A stretch of 61,745 bases of DNA from an uncultured Lachnospiraceae bacterium. Its GTDB lineage: Bacteria > Bacillota > Clostridia > Lachnospirales > Lachnospiraceae. Position 1 is the stretch's first letter. Each line of letters opens with the position of its first letter. The DNA is taken from positions 1 to 61,745 of the forward strand of contig CAJUQB010000016.1 in assembly GCA_910588285.1 (NCBI GenBank), read 5' to 3'. The notes under the pieces were generated by a model that did no database searches, was not told where the DNA came from, and was given only the letters and a program-made list of their open reading frames with translations. This document shows, one piece after another, positions 44,701-52,890 of the stretch. A program made the position numbers and the translations under genes.

Positions 44701-45484
44701 TATATATAAAGGGTCTCACATAAAAAGGCTGATAATTTATATTTTCGCTGCTTTTTGTATTAAATGTTGTCAACAGTTCTCTAATATCAAAATCTTTACC
44801 CAAAAAATCTTTCACTACATATTCTGGATAAATAACACTTGCAGCATACTCATGCACTCTTTTCCCATCAGGAACTATAATCAACCTATTTTCATCATTA
44901 ACGGCATTGTCTAATGTAATGCCAAACTTTTTAGCTATTTCTTCTGACATCCATAAGACTAATAAGAATAGCCTGCGTACTTTAATTAAATAAGTAGCAG
45001 GATAGCTATTTTTATACAAAAACAAAACATCTATAAGTATTTGCAAATTATAAGAAGGGGTTTGATCAATTCCATTAAAAATTCTATAGTTTTCTCCCAT
45101 CATTATATTTTGGATGAACACATTTTCATTTGGATCTACTGCTAATCTGAGATTTGTCGTATTAAGTTTTTCGATTATCTTTCTGAATTTACCATCGCTC
45201 ATTTTATGAGTCGAACTATACACTGACTCTTCTTTGCACAGAATTTTTGCTATTAAAAAATCCAAAAGAATAGATTTATTTTGATTTTCTGATAATATAT
45301 TTAATCCAGAAACTCTAGCAATAATATCAAATATGTCATAGTTTTTTAAATCGGATACTATTTCTTCTAATTTATCCATACACTCTTTATTTGTGAAAAC
45401 ATTTTTCATCTCCATGTATTCTTTTGAATTTATCGCATTCTCAATTTCATTTTCAGTAAAGTTCAAAAACATATTTTTCCCCAA
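41768..45484 (-). CDS. 1238-residue protein with C-terminal PD-(D/E)xK-like nuclease, candidate defence gene
   Basis: A single very AT-rich gene reading against its neighbours. Most of its length is not recognisable: helical, with many Tyr, Ile and Asn, no membrane helices and no clear NTPase motif. Near the C-terminus GDIDILIID (D1124, D1126) followed by AAEVKDF (E1141, K1143) is a convincing PD-(D/E)xK nuclease core, and WEIVGIFIVSEP supplies the closing strand. The layout (large sensor-like part with restriction-type nuclease, isolated cargo, own terminator) suggests anti-phage or anti-plasmid defence. That role is inference. Confidence 0.75.
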   Translation of the reverse strand: MGKNMFLNFTENEIENAINSKEYMEMKNVFTNKECMDKLEEIVSDLKNYDIFDIIARVSGLNILSENQNKSILLDFLIAKILCKEESVYSSTHKMSDGKFRKIIEKLNTTNLRLAVDPNENVFIQNIMMGENYRIFNGIDQTPSYNLQILIDVLFLYKNSYPATYLIKVRRLFLLVLWMSEEIAKKFGITLDNAVNDENRLIIVPDGKRVHEYAASVIYPEYVVKDFLGKDFDIRELLTTFNTKSSENINYQPFYVRPFIYNSKEKTIILLNVSLLSTFAFYKALEIADLFKIKEEIINRYNDLIWHKCQKSLKGLGHQKILEDKIGLKLRITPYYKEMLVTALGNQLMLVILVCDDAYDYNERTMHEDYPDKRHSEIVEKRIAYFVGKVTENKLDKYISFCLLIVSGFGRGIAIKGYQRPSFYKILKLNPFELHCINILENKRTDFLPRYMRAKEKINTTMPEVFSELNAVSIYTSNRYSFYMSDDFEPSTTNFYIAPGDSVDYICKALKRENKILVDSYIDGYKTEVICLDKTRNIYIEDRIFDLNYIAFCLFFDNCNIWITSEKPEEYLGLNVCLSILDMLSYWISECKDIIEKMSLYYISYHIRIILTGNSEEYYLERKEECPFRNCLHFEVNGSYIQIKWNAQAYGQLNQSDNHRERELCELILDTINSISFEQLEYVNDISAIFKNPLKKKFFSLDPETKPYLKPVKYNNKRYIHIEDEDYLSDVIGVELLKTGEWSYGVIPNKDRNKITQAVVGLLYNLLQKEIAQFSSENLIEMIYQDLEETLYNLLLAERRYASELACYPEKENELLHDYNELNRTSLALKFMLEYVAAQPPKGLKIMGIGEYEYILAICSLIIEWAYKGDLFNYNIFNTKVEILSSNRVGMEQNSFINMYQYGMKFRREKLCYNLPQDYKEENSIRRDDYANDLNAAFFSEFGYIFDDFIRVIYIMIIYTSNKDEDVFIEDKNSLISSLAKFDPTLSVDLIYRVIDDITIKAREDFLIPPDGYTKLDVYPWRFNRKYSFIRRPVILRNDDLIWGNRQLYHMVEYVTHLIFEGQFPASSKEMKSLLGIISHDRGNKFNKFVVEMLEDMHVFEVKPNVKKINKKNISDENGNTLGDIDILIIDEERKKIYAAEVKDFNFSRNPYEIQMEYEKLFVDSPKKKSYVTKHQRRVDWLKLHMEDVTTYYGLSYVKWEIVGIFIVSEPLISKNIYGKEIEIISVNELNVERLRNI

Positions 45485-45553
45485 TTTCGTACAAATAATA
45501 TTTTAAAATCATTTTACGCTTAATATAATTTATCATCTCTTTTAAGCAATGTT

Positions 45554-45595
45554 AAAAAGTGTGGAACCATCAGGTAAATCTAAAAGTTCCACACT
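45554..45595. terminator. Bidirectional terminator between the two island genes
   Basis: AGTGTGGAAC (45558-45567) and GTTCCACACT (45586-45595) pair perfectly. On the minus strand T5 follows the stem, as needed for the Rpn-like gene. On the plus strand TTTTT follows 3 nt later. Confidence 0.7.
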
Positions 45596-45628
45596 AATTT
45601 TTCAAGATATTAGTCTTTCAAATATATT

Positions 45629-46522
45629 TTAAACATTCTTAATAAGTATTTCTTTTCCAATCCATTGTTCCACAACCTTTAATGGAGTATCAAGAATATC
45701 TGCAATTTCTTCTATTGAATTTCCTCTTTTATACATTCTTTTAGCAGTTTCAAAATTTGCCCTTTCAGTTGCTTCACGTTCTTTACTTTCCACATAAGTC
45801 TTTAAAATATATTCCTCATTAAACAATGTCATCATAATATCCACAACCTCCTTTTCACGCCCTGACAAATACTCGCTCAGTACATTCTGATCCTTGCAGA
45901 TACGAATCGTTTCCAGAACCGCTTCTCTGGTCCTTCCATGTAGCTTCACCTGTTCATTATATATCTTTGTAAAGGTCACATACTGATTTATGATATCTCC
46001 CTCTTTTCCATCATAGATCATTTTGACCTTAACATCAAGCACACTGTCATCCCCGTCAAAAAACTCTTTTGACAGATACAGATATTCCGGCTTCGTCTTC
46101 CTACTTCCAGTGAATATGACGTACATCTCCGGCTTTGGAAGCTCCAGTTTTTTGCTCCCATATACATTCTGTTTTGTGCTCTCAAAATACTCCTGATAAG
46201 TCTGGGCAAGATATAACAGACAGCGTACCACGATATTGATGCTCCAGCTCGATTGCTGCTCTACCAGAATGACGATCTTTTCCCCAATCTGAAAACCCAC
46301 ATCATTATAATACTGGTCCAGCAGTACATTTGTGATCGTCACATTTTTGATGCTGTCCTCCGTTGCCTCATGGTCTTCCGGATGCAGTGCCTGATATAAC
46401 TGCAGAAGATATTTCGGCTCCCGGAAGAGTGAAGTGAACACGCTGTCCTTTGCGGTATATTTTGCCACCTGTTCCGGCCTCTTTTCAGCATCAGATGATA
46501 TAGTTTTTACTTCCTGATCCAT
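45629..46522 (-). CDS. Rpn-type PD-(D/E)xK nuclease (transposase-like)
   Basis: 297 residues. KDSVFTSLFREPKYLLQLYQAL is the characteristic start of Rpn/PD-(D/E)xK family transposases, followed by DVGFQIGEKIVILVEQQSS, in which Glu and Gln replace the ExK pair as in this family. The C-terminus has a helical repeat region and a helix-turn-helix-like end (SIEEIADILDTPLKVVEQW). E. coli homologues (RpnA-E) promote RecA-independent recombination and have been linked to phage defence. Same orientation as the large cargo gene and moderately AT-rich; probably co-acquired. Confidence 0.82.
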   Translation of the reverse strand: MDQEVKTISSDAEKRPEQVAKYTAKDSVFTSLFREPKYLLQLYQALHPEDHEATEDSIKNVTITNVLLDQYYNDVGFQIGEKIVILVEQQSSWSINIVVRCLLYLAQTYQEYFESTKQNVYGSKKLELPKPEMYVIFTGSRKTKPEYLYLSKEFFDGDDSVLDVKVKMIYDGKEGDIINQYVTFTKIYNEQVKLHGRTREAVLETIRICKDQNVLSEYLSGREKEVVDIMMTLFNEEYILKTYVESKEREATERANFETAKRMYKRGNSIEEIADILDTPLKVVEQWIGKEILIKNV

Positions 46523-46673
46523 TCTATGCAGACACCTCTATCCTATTGTTTCCATTTTTGTCTATCCTATTTGCAACGCAGTCTTTCTTATTTCCTATCT
46601 TACCATAAAAATAAGAAAATTACAATTTGCTTTCCTGCTGACAACAGCGGCAACAATCATTAGCATCTTCAAA

Positions 46674-46741
46674 TTGGCACATCATCGGCACAACATTGGC
46701 ACGATTCTGCTCTTTCCCCGTAAAGGCATCCATGCTATACT
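46674..46741 (+). promoter_or_regulatory. Tad-operon promoter with phased TTGGCAC repeats
   Basis: TTGGCAC (46674-46680), TCGGCAC (46685-46691) and TTGGCAC (46696-46702) lie 11 bp apart. They are followed by GATTCTGCTCTTTCCCCGTAAA, which matches the conjugation-operon promoter except for one base, and TATACT at 46736-46741, again 40 nt after the last repeat. There is no -35 box. Confidence 0.82.
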
Positions 46742-46765
46742 TGGTACAGTCAAAAATATGTAAAG

Positions 46766-46798
46766 CAGCCGTTTTCCATTCCGGGAGACGGCTGTTTT
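46766..46798 (+). terminator. Leader hairpin of the Tad operon
   Basis: CAGCCG (46766-46771) and CGGCTG (46789-46794) form a stem with an 17-nt loop followed by four T. It is weaker than the conjugation-operon leader terminators but in the same place, before the first gene. Confidence 0.5.
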
Positions 46799-46823
46799 CG
46801 TCAGAAAGGCGGTGGTTTTACTA

Positions 46824-47336
46824 TTGTTGGAAACAATTCCCAGCACAATGTCCAAAGCAGCCGGCAGGGCATCCCCCCACAAGGGCAGGCCCGGCAGGAA
46901 CCCGGCGGCCATACTGAAAAGCGAGAATGGAGATGTAAACTATTTCAGTACGGTGGTATTTATCTTTATCGCGGTGCTCCTGCTGGCATTCATCCTGGAC
47001 CTGTTCAGCATCATCTCCACCAAGCAGGAACTGGACCACTGTGCAGACCAGATGGTGAAACAGATCCAGCTCTCAGGAGGCATTAACGGAGAGACAGACC
47101 AGCTTTTTCACTTCCTCTGTTCCCAGATCGAAGGGGCCGAGAACATCTCCTACTCCATTGACGCCTCCTATAAGTCGCCTACCCCGTCCGGCATGAGCCG
47201 GGCCATTCAGCTTGGCACCCCCTTCTACATCACCATCACGGGCAGGGCAAAACTGGGAGGCTTCTGGAACTTCAACCTGGTGAACATCACGGTTGTCTCC
47301 AGGGGCGCAGGCGTCAGTGAGCATTACTGGAAGTGA
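46824..47336 (+). CDS. TadE-like pseudopilin (DUF4320-like)
   Basis: About 170 residues. A basic N-terminus of some 35 residues ends in SENGD, followed by one helix (VVFIFIAVLLLAFILDLFSI) and an extracytoplasmic domain, the layout of TadE/F pseudopilins. I associate it with DUF4320. TTG 46824 or 46827 has a suitable ribosome site (GGCGGTGG); GTG 46812 lies within it. First gene of the Tad operon; the next starts 8 nt after its stop. Confidence 0.7.
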   Translation: MLETIPSTMSKAAGRASPHKGRPGRNPAAILKSENGDVNYFSTVVFIFIAVLLLAFILDLFSIISTKQELDHCADQMVKQIQLSGGINGETDQLFHFLCSQIEGAENISYSIDASYKSPTPSGMSRAIQLGTPFYITITGRAKLGGFWNFNLVNITVVSRGAGVSEHYWK

Positions 47337-47344
47337 GGTGGCGT

Positions 47345-47860
47345 ATGAAGAATCCGTACCAACGTATGAAAAGCAATGCAGACAGGAATCCCCTCCGGAA
47401 TGACCGTGGGGATATTTCTATCTTTACCTGTTTTTTTGTAGTAGGGATCGTGATGTTGGTCTCCTTCCTGCTGCTGTATGCCTCCATCCGTATCACCTGC
47501 ATCAACATCCGTAATGGCGCAAAGATGGAGCTGAACAATTTAAGCGCCAGCATCTATGCGGATACCTACCGTTCCCAGAGGGAGACCAACTTCAGCGAAT
47601 ACTTAAATACCCTCTATTCCAGCGGGGACTATACCGCCATGCTGGAGGACATGGTGACAGACGGGCTCGCCAGCAAGATCCCCCTTTCCACGGATGACTA
47701 CCGGGTAAGGGATATCCGCCTTGCGTTCCATGTAACAGGCGACCGGGTGGAATACGTCTTCACCTGCAACGTGGAGTTCTATGTCTACATGTTCGGCCAC
47801 TCCTACCCCGCCATCACCCGGCCCGTGGAGCTGACCGGTTACCACAACACGAAATTTTAG
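47345..47860 (+). CDS. Second TadE-like pseudopilin
   Basis: 171 residues. NDRGD precedes the helix SIFTCFFVVGIVMLVSFLLLY, followed by a periplasm-side domain with paired strands (YRVRDIRLAFHVTGDRVEYVFTC). It shares the GD-plus-helix motif with the first pseudopilin and the Flp-like pilin at 56466. ATG 47345 has GAGGTGG in front. Confidence 0.7.
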   Translation: MKNPYQRMKSNADRNPLRNDRGDISIFTCFFVVGIVMLVSFLLLYASIRITCINIRNGAKMELNNLSASIYADTYRSQRETNFSEYLNTLYSSGDYTAMLEDMVTDGLASKIPLSTDDYRVRDIRLAFHVTGDRVEYVFTCNVEFYVYMFGHSYPAITRPVELTGYHNTKF

Positions 47861-47908
47861 TCTGCCAGACAACAGGCAGCAGTTAACTATGAAAGGAGCT
47901 TACCTCTT

Positions 47909-48025
47909 ATGAAGAAACTGTTTACATCCAAAAAATTCATCCTCACTACCCTTATCACGGCTTTTGCCGGTTTTCTGGCCTTCCGTTTTATCGGACACCG
48001 CAGGGCGGAAAGTAAAAATTTCTGA
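47909..48025 (+). CDS. 38-residue membrane peptide
   Basis: MKKLFTSKKFILTTLITAFA then a short basic end (RRAESKNF). One membrane helix with a positive N-terminus, good ribosome site (AAAGGAG). The start resembles MKKFLKSKGFLVTALSIS of the next gene, so it may be a partial duplicate. Confidence 0.55.
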   Translation: MKKLFTSKKFILTTLITAFAGFLAFRFIGHRRAESKNF

Positions 48026-48096
48026 TCATCTGTTGAAAAGCCCTGACCTAAAAGCGTATAGGTTATATATAAAGGAAAAAAGGAGATGACTGCTAC

Positions 48097-48666
48097 ATGA
48101 AGAAATTTTTGAAATCCAAAGGCTTTCTTGTCACTGCCCTTTCCATTTCCTGCATCGCCATCCTCGCCGTCTGCTGGTTTGTGGGGCGGGACACAAAAAC
48201 CGCCTTTCTGCCGGACGAGCCATCGCCGGACGCCGTCCAGGAGGAATGGACGGATACCCCGGATACTGCGGGGCGTTCCTGGGAGCATGCAGACAGCGGT
48301 ATTCCCAGCCAGAGCAGTACGGAAGAAAAACTGGAAGATTACCCAAAGGTGACAGAGGAATCGGAGCAGGAAGTTGTAGTTGACTTTGTTCCCACAGAAA
48401 CAAAGGAGGAAACACCGCCTCCGCCCCCGGAGGGCAAGACCGTCATCGCGGACCCCGGTGGGGACCATCCTGTGAACCCTGCCCCGGAAACAGCCCCTTC
48501 TTCCACAGATACAGGAAAGGACAGTACGCCTCCTGCCGGCACCACCAATGAAAACGGAGCTGTATACGATCCCGTTTTTGGATGGGTTGTCCCCGGACAG
48601 GTCAACCAGACCACCGTGGATTCCAGCGGAGACCCTAACAAGATGGTTGGGAACATGGGTAACTGA
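48097..48666 (+). CDS. Pro/Thr/Glu-rich anchored protein (DUF6550-like)
   Basis: 189 residues. One N-terminal helix (GFLVTALSISCIAILAVCWFV) is followed by a disordered acidic region rich in Pro, Thr and Glu (KEETPPPPPEGKTV) and a conserved end (GAVYDPVFGWVVPGQVNQTT). It is probably a wall-spanning component. I associate it tentatively with DUF6550. The start has AAGGAG ahead of the ATG. Confidence 0.6.
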   Translation: MKKFLKSKGFLVTALSISCIAILAVCWFVGRDTKTAFLPDEPSPDAVQEEWTDTPDTAGRSWEHADSGIPSQSSTEEKLEDYPKVTEESEQEVVVDFVPTETKEETPPPPPEGKTVIADPGGDHPVNPAPETAPSSTDTGKDSTPPAGTTNENGAVYDPVFGWVVPGQVNQTTVDSSGDPNKMVGNMGN

Positions 48667-48772
48667 CAATCCATCCAGGATAGATTCCCCAAATATGTCC
48701 TACCGGGATTACCGGAAAGAGTTCCCCCTGCCCGTCACTGGCAGCCACATACACAACTGAATATGGAAACCG

Positions 48773-48801
48773 GAAAACCGCCATTCAGGCGGTTTTCTTT
48801 T
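48773..48801 (+). terminator. Terminator inside the Tad operon
   Basis: GAAAACCGCC (48773-48782) and GGCGGTTTTC (48788-48797) pair perfectly over 10 bp, followed by T. It lies between the DUF6550-like gene and the large secreted protein, and may reduce expression of the downstream genes. Confidence 0.75.
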
Positions 48802-48873
48802 ATGCACCAGCACACAGAAAACACACCAGCCACAGGTTTTCTGCATTTTAAAAAGATTGGAGTGTGATATTGT

Positions 48874-50571
48874 TTGAAACGCTTTTATGCCCTCCTTTGT
48901 GCCGCCGCCCTCCTGCTCTGCCTGTGTCCTGCAAAGGCTTTCGCTTCCGGGCAGGGCAACCTTGACGGCGGCGGCGGGAACATGAACCAGGGCACCTCCA
49001 CCAACTTCTGGTCTCCTGGCAACGATGGCGTCCGGGTGACGGTGGTGGATGCCCAGTCCGGCTCCGCCGTGAGCACGCCAGTGGATTTCTCCAACCGCAG
49101 CCAGTCCGCCACGATGCTCCATTTCGGCAAGGTGAGCAAGATCCAGTACCGGGACGGGGCTTCTCTCTCCTTACAGTCCGGCGTTCCCTATAACTGCCTG
49201 CAGCCCGCCTATTCCATGCCGGCCATCATCAACAGCAACAGCCGGCCCGCTTCCATTGAAGCCATCAAGCGCTATTTCTGTTCGGAATACGCCTGCATGA
49301 TGGTAGCCGATGCCACAGGTGTCAGCTACGAAAACATGCTGGCAGGGCAGTATAAAATCCTGCTGGAGCCCATTGCCTATGTGACCTTCAATGGGACAAA
49401 ATACGCTTTCACGGCAACGGAAGCCGCACTCTATGACCAGCTTTCCGGTGGTTCCCTGCGGAATAAGCTGCCCACGGTAGCCTTCCAGAACCTCCCGCTT
49501 GCCCTGTTCCTGGAATACAGCGACCTGGGCTTTCCCGCCTGGACCGGGGGCAGACGCGGGATACAGTCCAACGGGGATATCATCAGTTCCTTAGGTGTCG
49601 GCATTGTCTGGTTCGAGGAAACGGAAGAACCGGGCGGTGAGATCGAAGCCCCGGATGTGGAATACCGGGTGGATACGGATGTGATCACTGCCATCCGCCT
49701 GCGGACAGGCGGGCGCCTGACCCCGGACAATCCGGCAACGGTCACCTTCCATATCATGGGCAGGAGCTACACGGTCCGGAACATCGTCATCCCTGCCAAT
49801 GACTCCCAGCTGGTGTGGGTGAAATGGCATACGCCCGCCACGCCCCAGACCATCACGATCACGGTGTCACTGAGCAGGGGTTTCACCGCCCAGGACACCT
49901 TCGTGGCGAAGATCGTGGACCTGAATGAAAAGATACCGCCTGATCCCCTGGCAACGGATGTAAATCCCGGCTATTCCGTTCCGGCCCTCCCCTCCAATCC
50001 GCAGAAGCTCAGCGCAAACTGGGGTGTATGGAGCTGTTACTGGGTTCCTGACTGGCAGTGGTGCAGCCACGGGGAAGATGACGGCCACTGGGTAGACCGG
50101 GGCGACTGGAAGTATGACTATACCAGTTACTCCGCCTCTTTAAGCGGCACCATGACCTTAATGCCGGACGATATTGTACCAACAGCTAACGGCAAGGACA
50201 TGAAGAGCGGATATGGCGTGAAAACGGAAGTGCGGGCTGTACTGTCCACAAACTCACCGGACGGGCACCACAGCAACCCCCAGACTGCTTTTTCTGTATT
50301 CCCGGAATTCCAGTATAAGACTTACCTGCGGCTCCTGCAGCGCGTCTCCAGCGGGCGCAGCGCAAGGTTCACCTTCCAGCCCAACGAGTTCTCCACCTAC
50401 GGGCGCACCGTGCATTTCACACCCGTATGGTTCCCGGACAGCACCAGCTATGTGGTATATACCCAGGTATGGGACGCATGGACGCCGGACGGGATGCTCT
50501 CGGTCAACCTGGATGACTACATCACCATCCACCAGAGCGTGTTTGATGACTGGTATACCAACCGTGAATAG
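48874..50571 (+). CDS. Large secreted protein, putative pilus tip or adhesin
   Basis: 565 residues. The signal peptide (YALLCAAALLLCLCPAKAFA) is cleaved probably near residue 25. A first domain (to about 230) has YNCLQPAY and TATEAALYDQL, vaguely recalling thioester adhesin domains though the glutamine is replaced by Glu. Beta-sandwich-like segments follow (TVTFHIMGRSYTVRN, TITITVSLSRGFTAQD). There is no LPxTG or membrane helix at the end. TTG 48874 is the start. Its place in the Tad operon suggests a surface adhesin. Confidence 0.6.
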   Translation: MKRFYALLCAAALLLCLCPAKAFASGQGNLDGGGGNMNQGTSTNFWSPGNDGVRVTVVDAQSGSAVSTPVDFSNRSQSATMLHFGKVSKIQYRDGASLSLQSGVPYNCLQPAYSMPAIINSNSRPASIEAIKRYFCSEYACMMVADATGVSYENMLAGQYKILLEPIAYVTFNGTKYAFTATEAALYDQLSGGSLRNKLPTVAFQNLPLALFLEYSDLGFPAWTGGRRGIQSNGDIISSLGVGIVWFEETEEPGGEIEAPDVEYRVDTDVITAIRLRTGGRLTPDNPATVTFHIMGRSYTVRNIVIPANDSQLVWVKWHTPATPQTITITVSLSRGFTAQDTFVAKIVDLNEKIPPDPLATDVNPGYSVPALPSNPQKLSANWGVWSCYWVPDWQWCSHGEDDGHWVDRGDWKYDYTSYSASLSGTMTLMPDDIVPTANGKDMKSGYGVKTEVRAVLSTNSPDGHHSNPQTAFSVFPEFQYKTYLRLLQRVSSGRSARFTFQPNEFSTYGRTVHFTPVWFPDSTSYVVYTQVWDAWTPDGMLSVNLDDYITIHQSVFDDWYTNRE

Positions 50572-51034
50572 AAGCCCGCTTTTCCTTTATGAACTACTGG
50601 CCTCTGCGTGCATCGCTGGATTTGCCGCATATGACCTGAAAAAGAAACGGGTGCCCGACCGGGCGCTCCTGCTCTTCCTCCCCTTTGCGCTTATGGCGCC
50701 CCTGATCCGTACCGGGCCGTCCTGGTCCGTCTCCCTGCTTCTGTACCGGTCCCTCTGTTCCCTTGCCGGGGCAGCAGCCGGATTTCTGATCTTACTGGCT
50801 GCCGCAATGGGCTCAAAAGAGGGCGCCGGCATCGGGGGCGGGGATATCAAGCTGGCCGGGATCATGGGCTTTATCTATGGCCCCTCCCGTATGCTGGCTG
50901 TCCTGCTCATTGCCTCCGGCCTTGCGGCCTGTATCTCCCTGGCAGCAGAACGGAAAAAGGGGATGCTTTCCCTTCCCTTTGTGCCGTTCCTGATGGCCGG
51001 GAGCCTGGCCGTCACTTTAACTGCAATCCCATGA
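50546..51034 (+). CDS. tadV: TadV/CpaA-type prepilin peptidase
   Basis: About 160 residues with five or six helices. GGGDIKLAG (about residue 98) is the second aspartate motif of type IV prepilin peptidases, and the first Asp lies in AAYDLKKKRVPD. It cuts and possibly methylates the pilin precursors. The start overlaps the previous gene; ATG 50546 or GTG 50564 are both possible. Confidence 0.85.
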   Translation: MTGIPTVNRSPLFLYELLASACIAGFAAYDLKKKRVPDRALLLFLPFALMAPLIRTGPSWSVSLLLYRSLCSLAGAAAGFLILLAAAMGSKEGAGIGGGDIKLAGIMGFIYGPSRMLAVLLIASGLAACISLAAERKKGMLSLPFVPFLMAGSLAVTLTAIP

Positions 51035-51095
51035 CCGCATCTGCCATCCCTGACAGACAGATGCCACACTTTAAACGACAGGAGTGAAAATAACC

Positions 51096-51989
51096 ATGAA
51101 ACTGAATAACCGCTTTATCTTCGGCCTGCTCAGTATCCTGCTGGCAGCCGTGATCGCCTTTGTCGCACTGCCCACCATCGCGAAGCAGACCAACGGCAAG
51201 ACTGAGATCGTCCGGGTCACAAAACCCGTGCTGAAAGGGGAACAGCTCTCGGCAGACAATACGGAGACTGTGGAAGTGGGGAGCTACAACCTTCCCCCCA
51301 ATATCGCCCACTCCCCTGATGATGTGAAAGGGCTCTATGCCACGGCAGACTTATCCCCGGGGGATTATATCCTGACCTCCAAAACCAGCTCCGTCCCGGT
51401 ATCCTCGGACGTGGCCCTAAACAGCATCCCTTCCGGGAAAGTGGCCATCTCCCTGACTGTAAAAACACTGGCTTCCGGCCTGTCCGACAAGCTGCAGCCG
51501 GGTGACATCATCCGGGTATACCATTTCCTGGATGCGGCGGAGGAAGTCCCGGAGCTGCGTTTTGTCCGGGTGCTTTCCGTCACGGATGCCAAAGGCGTCA
51601 ACGTGGACAACACCAAGGAGCCGGTGGAGGATGAAGAGAAACAGCAGTCCGCCACCATCACGGTGCTTGCAAGCCCGGAACAGGCACGGGTCATCACTTC
51701 CCTGGAGAATGACGGGGTGGCCCATGTAGCCCTGATCTCCCGGAACAATGAAAAACTGGCGGAGGAACTTCTGGCAGAGCAGGATGTGATCCTGCAGGAG
51801 ATCTACTTCCCGGAGCCTTCTGATGAAGAAACAGAAGAACTGGCCGGGGAAGGGGAAACAGAAAATCCGGAATCGGACGATACAGGGGAAACCGGGGAAG
51901 GCTCCGCCTCTGCGGAAGAAAAAAAATCCGGAACCAGCAGGGAAAGCTCCTCTGATCAAGAAGGAAACAAGGAAGAAAACAAGACCTGA
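51096..51989 (+). CDS. cpaB: CpaB/RcpC-like SAF-domain protein
   Basis: 297 residues. One N-terminal helix (FIFGLLSILLAAVIAFVALP) is followed by an SAF domain (VTKPVLKGEQLSADNTE, then ADLSPGDYIL) and a RcpC-type region with IRVYHFLDA. The C-terminus is Glu-rich and disordered. In Tad systems CpaB helps assemble the outer part of the machine; in Gram-positives it probably spans the wall. ATG 51096 has GGAG at 11 nt. Confidence 0.85.
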   Translation: MKLNNRFIFGLLSILLAAVIAFVALPTIAKQTNGKTEIVRVTKPVLKGEQLSADNTETVEVGSYNLPPNIAHSPDDVKGLYATADLSPGDYILTSKTSSVPVSSDVALNSIPSGKVAISLTVKTLASGLSDKLQPGDIIRVYHFLDAAEEVPELRFVRVLSVTDAKGVNVDNTKEPVEDEEKQQSATITVLASPEQARVITSLENDGVAHVALISRNNEKLAEELLAEQDVILQEIYFPEPSDEETEELAGEGETENPESDDTGETGEGSASAEEKKSGTSRESSSDQEGNKEENKT

Positions 51990-52017
51990 CCAAAGGCAGA
52001 AAGGAGGAATGGTTTCC

Positions 52018-52890
52018 ATGTCCAAAACAATCACGGTCTGGGGCAGCCCCGGCAGCGGCAAATCCATGTTCTGCTGCATCCTTGCCAAAGCGCTGACCCG
52101 TGACAAACGAAAGGCCATCATCATCAGCGGGGAGCCCGGCATCCCCATGCTCCCGGTATGGCTCCCGGAGCAGATCACCACCACGGCCGTCTCCATCGGC
52201 CAGGTCCTGACCAGCGTGGAGATCGACACATCCCAGGTGGCCAGCCATGTGACGGTTCTGAAGAACTACCCCTATATCGGCCTTATGGGATACTGCGCCG
52301 GGGAGAACCCGTTAAGCTATCCGGAAACGGACTACCAGATGGCCCTGCAGCTCATATCCTCGGCAAAGAAGCTGGTGGATTACATCATCCTGGACTGCGG
52401 CTCCGCCATGACCAATGTGTTCACGCCTGCCGCCATCGAATCCGGTGACCTGGTGCTCCGTATCGTGACCCCGGACCTGAAAGGCATCAATTACCTGAAA
52501 GCCCACCAGCCCCTGCTGGTGGACGGGCGCTTCCACTACCACGAGCACATGACCTTTGCGGGAATGGCACGCCCTTTCCACGCCTTTGAAGAGATGGGGT
52601 ACATCATCGGCGGCTTTGACGGCCTCCTGCCCTACGGGAAGGAGATCGACCGCTGCGCCACCGAAGGGGGCATGTTCCAGGCCATCAAATACTGCAACTC
52701 CAAATATACCGCCTCCTTAAATAAGATCCTGGAAGCCCTGGAACAGATGGAGCTTGCCGAGCGGCAGGAAGAGGATGCCTATGAAGCGGGATACGAAGAC
52801 GGGGAGTACGCAGAGGAGGAATATGAACAGGCACCGGACGAAGAGGGTGGATACGAATACGGATACAGGGAGGCAGACAGCGATGAATAA
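52018..52890 (+). CDS. cpaE: CpaE/TadZ-like MinD-family ATPase
   Basis: 290 residues. Walker A GSPGSGKS at about residues 9-16 begins the MinD/ParA-type fold; YIILDCGSAMTNVFTPAA contains the Walker B aspartate. The C-terminus is acidic and rich in Tyr (EDGEYAEEEYEQAPDEEGG). TadZ proteins place the Tad machine at the membrane. ATG 52018 has GGAGG at 10 nt. It overlaps cpaF by 8 nt. Confidence 0.82.
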   Translation: MSKTITVWGSPGSGKSMFCCILAKALTRDKRKAIIISGEPGIPMLPVWLPEQITTTAVSIGQVLTSVEIDTSQVASHVTVLKNYPYIGLMGYCAGENPLSYPETDYQMALQLISSAKKLVDYIILDCGSAMTNVFTPAAIESGDLVLRIVTPDLKGINYLKAHQPLLVDGRFHYHEHMTFAGMARPFHAFEEMGYIIGGFDGLLPYGKEIDRCATEGGMFQAIKYCNSKYTASLNKILEALEQMELAERQEEDAYEAGYEDGEYAEEEYEQAPDEEGGYEYGYREADSDE

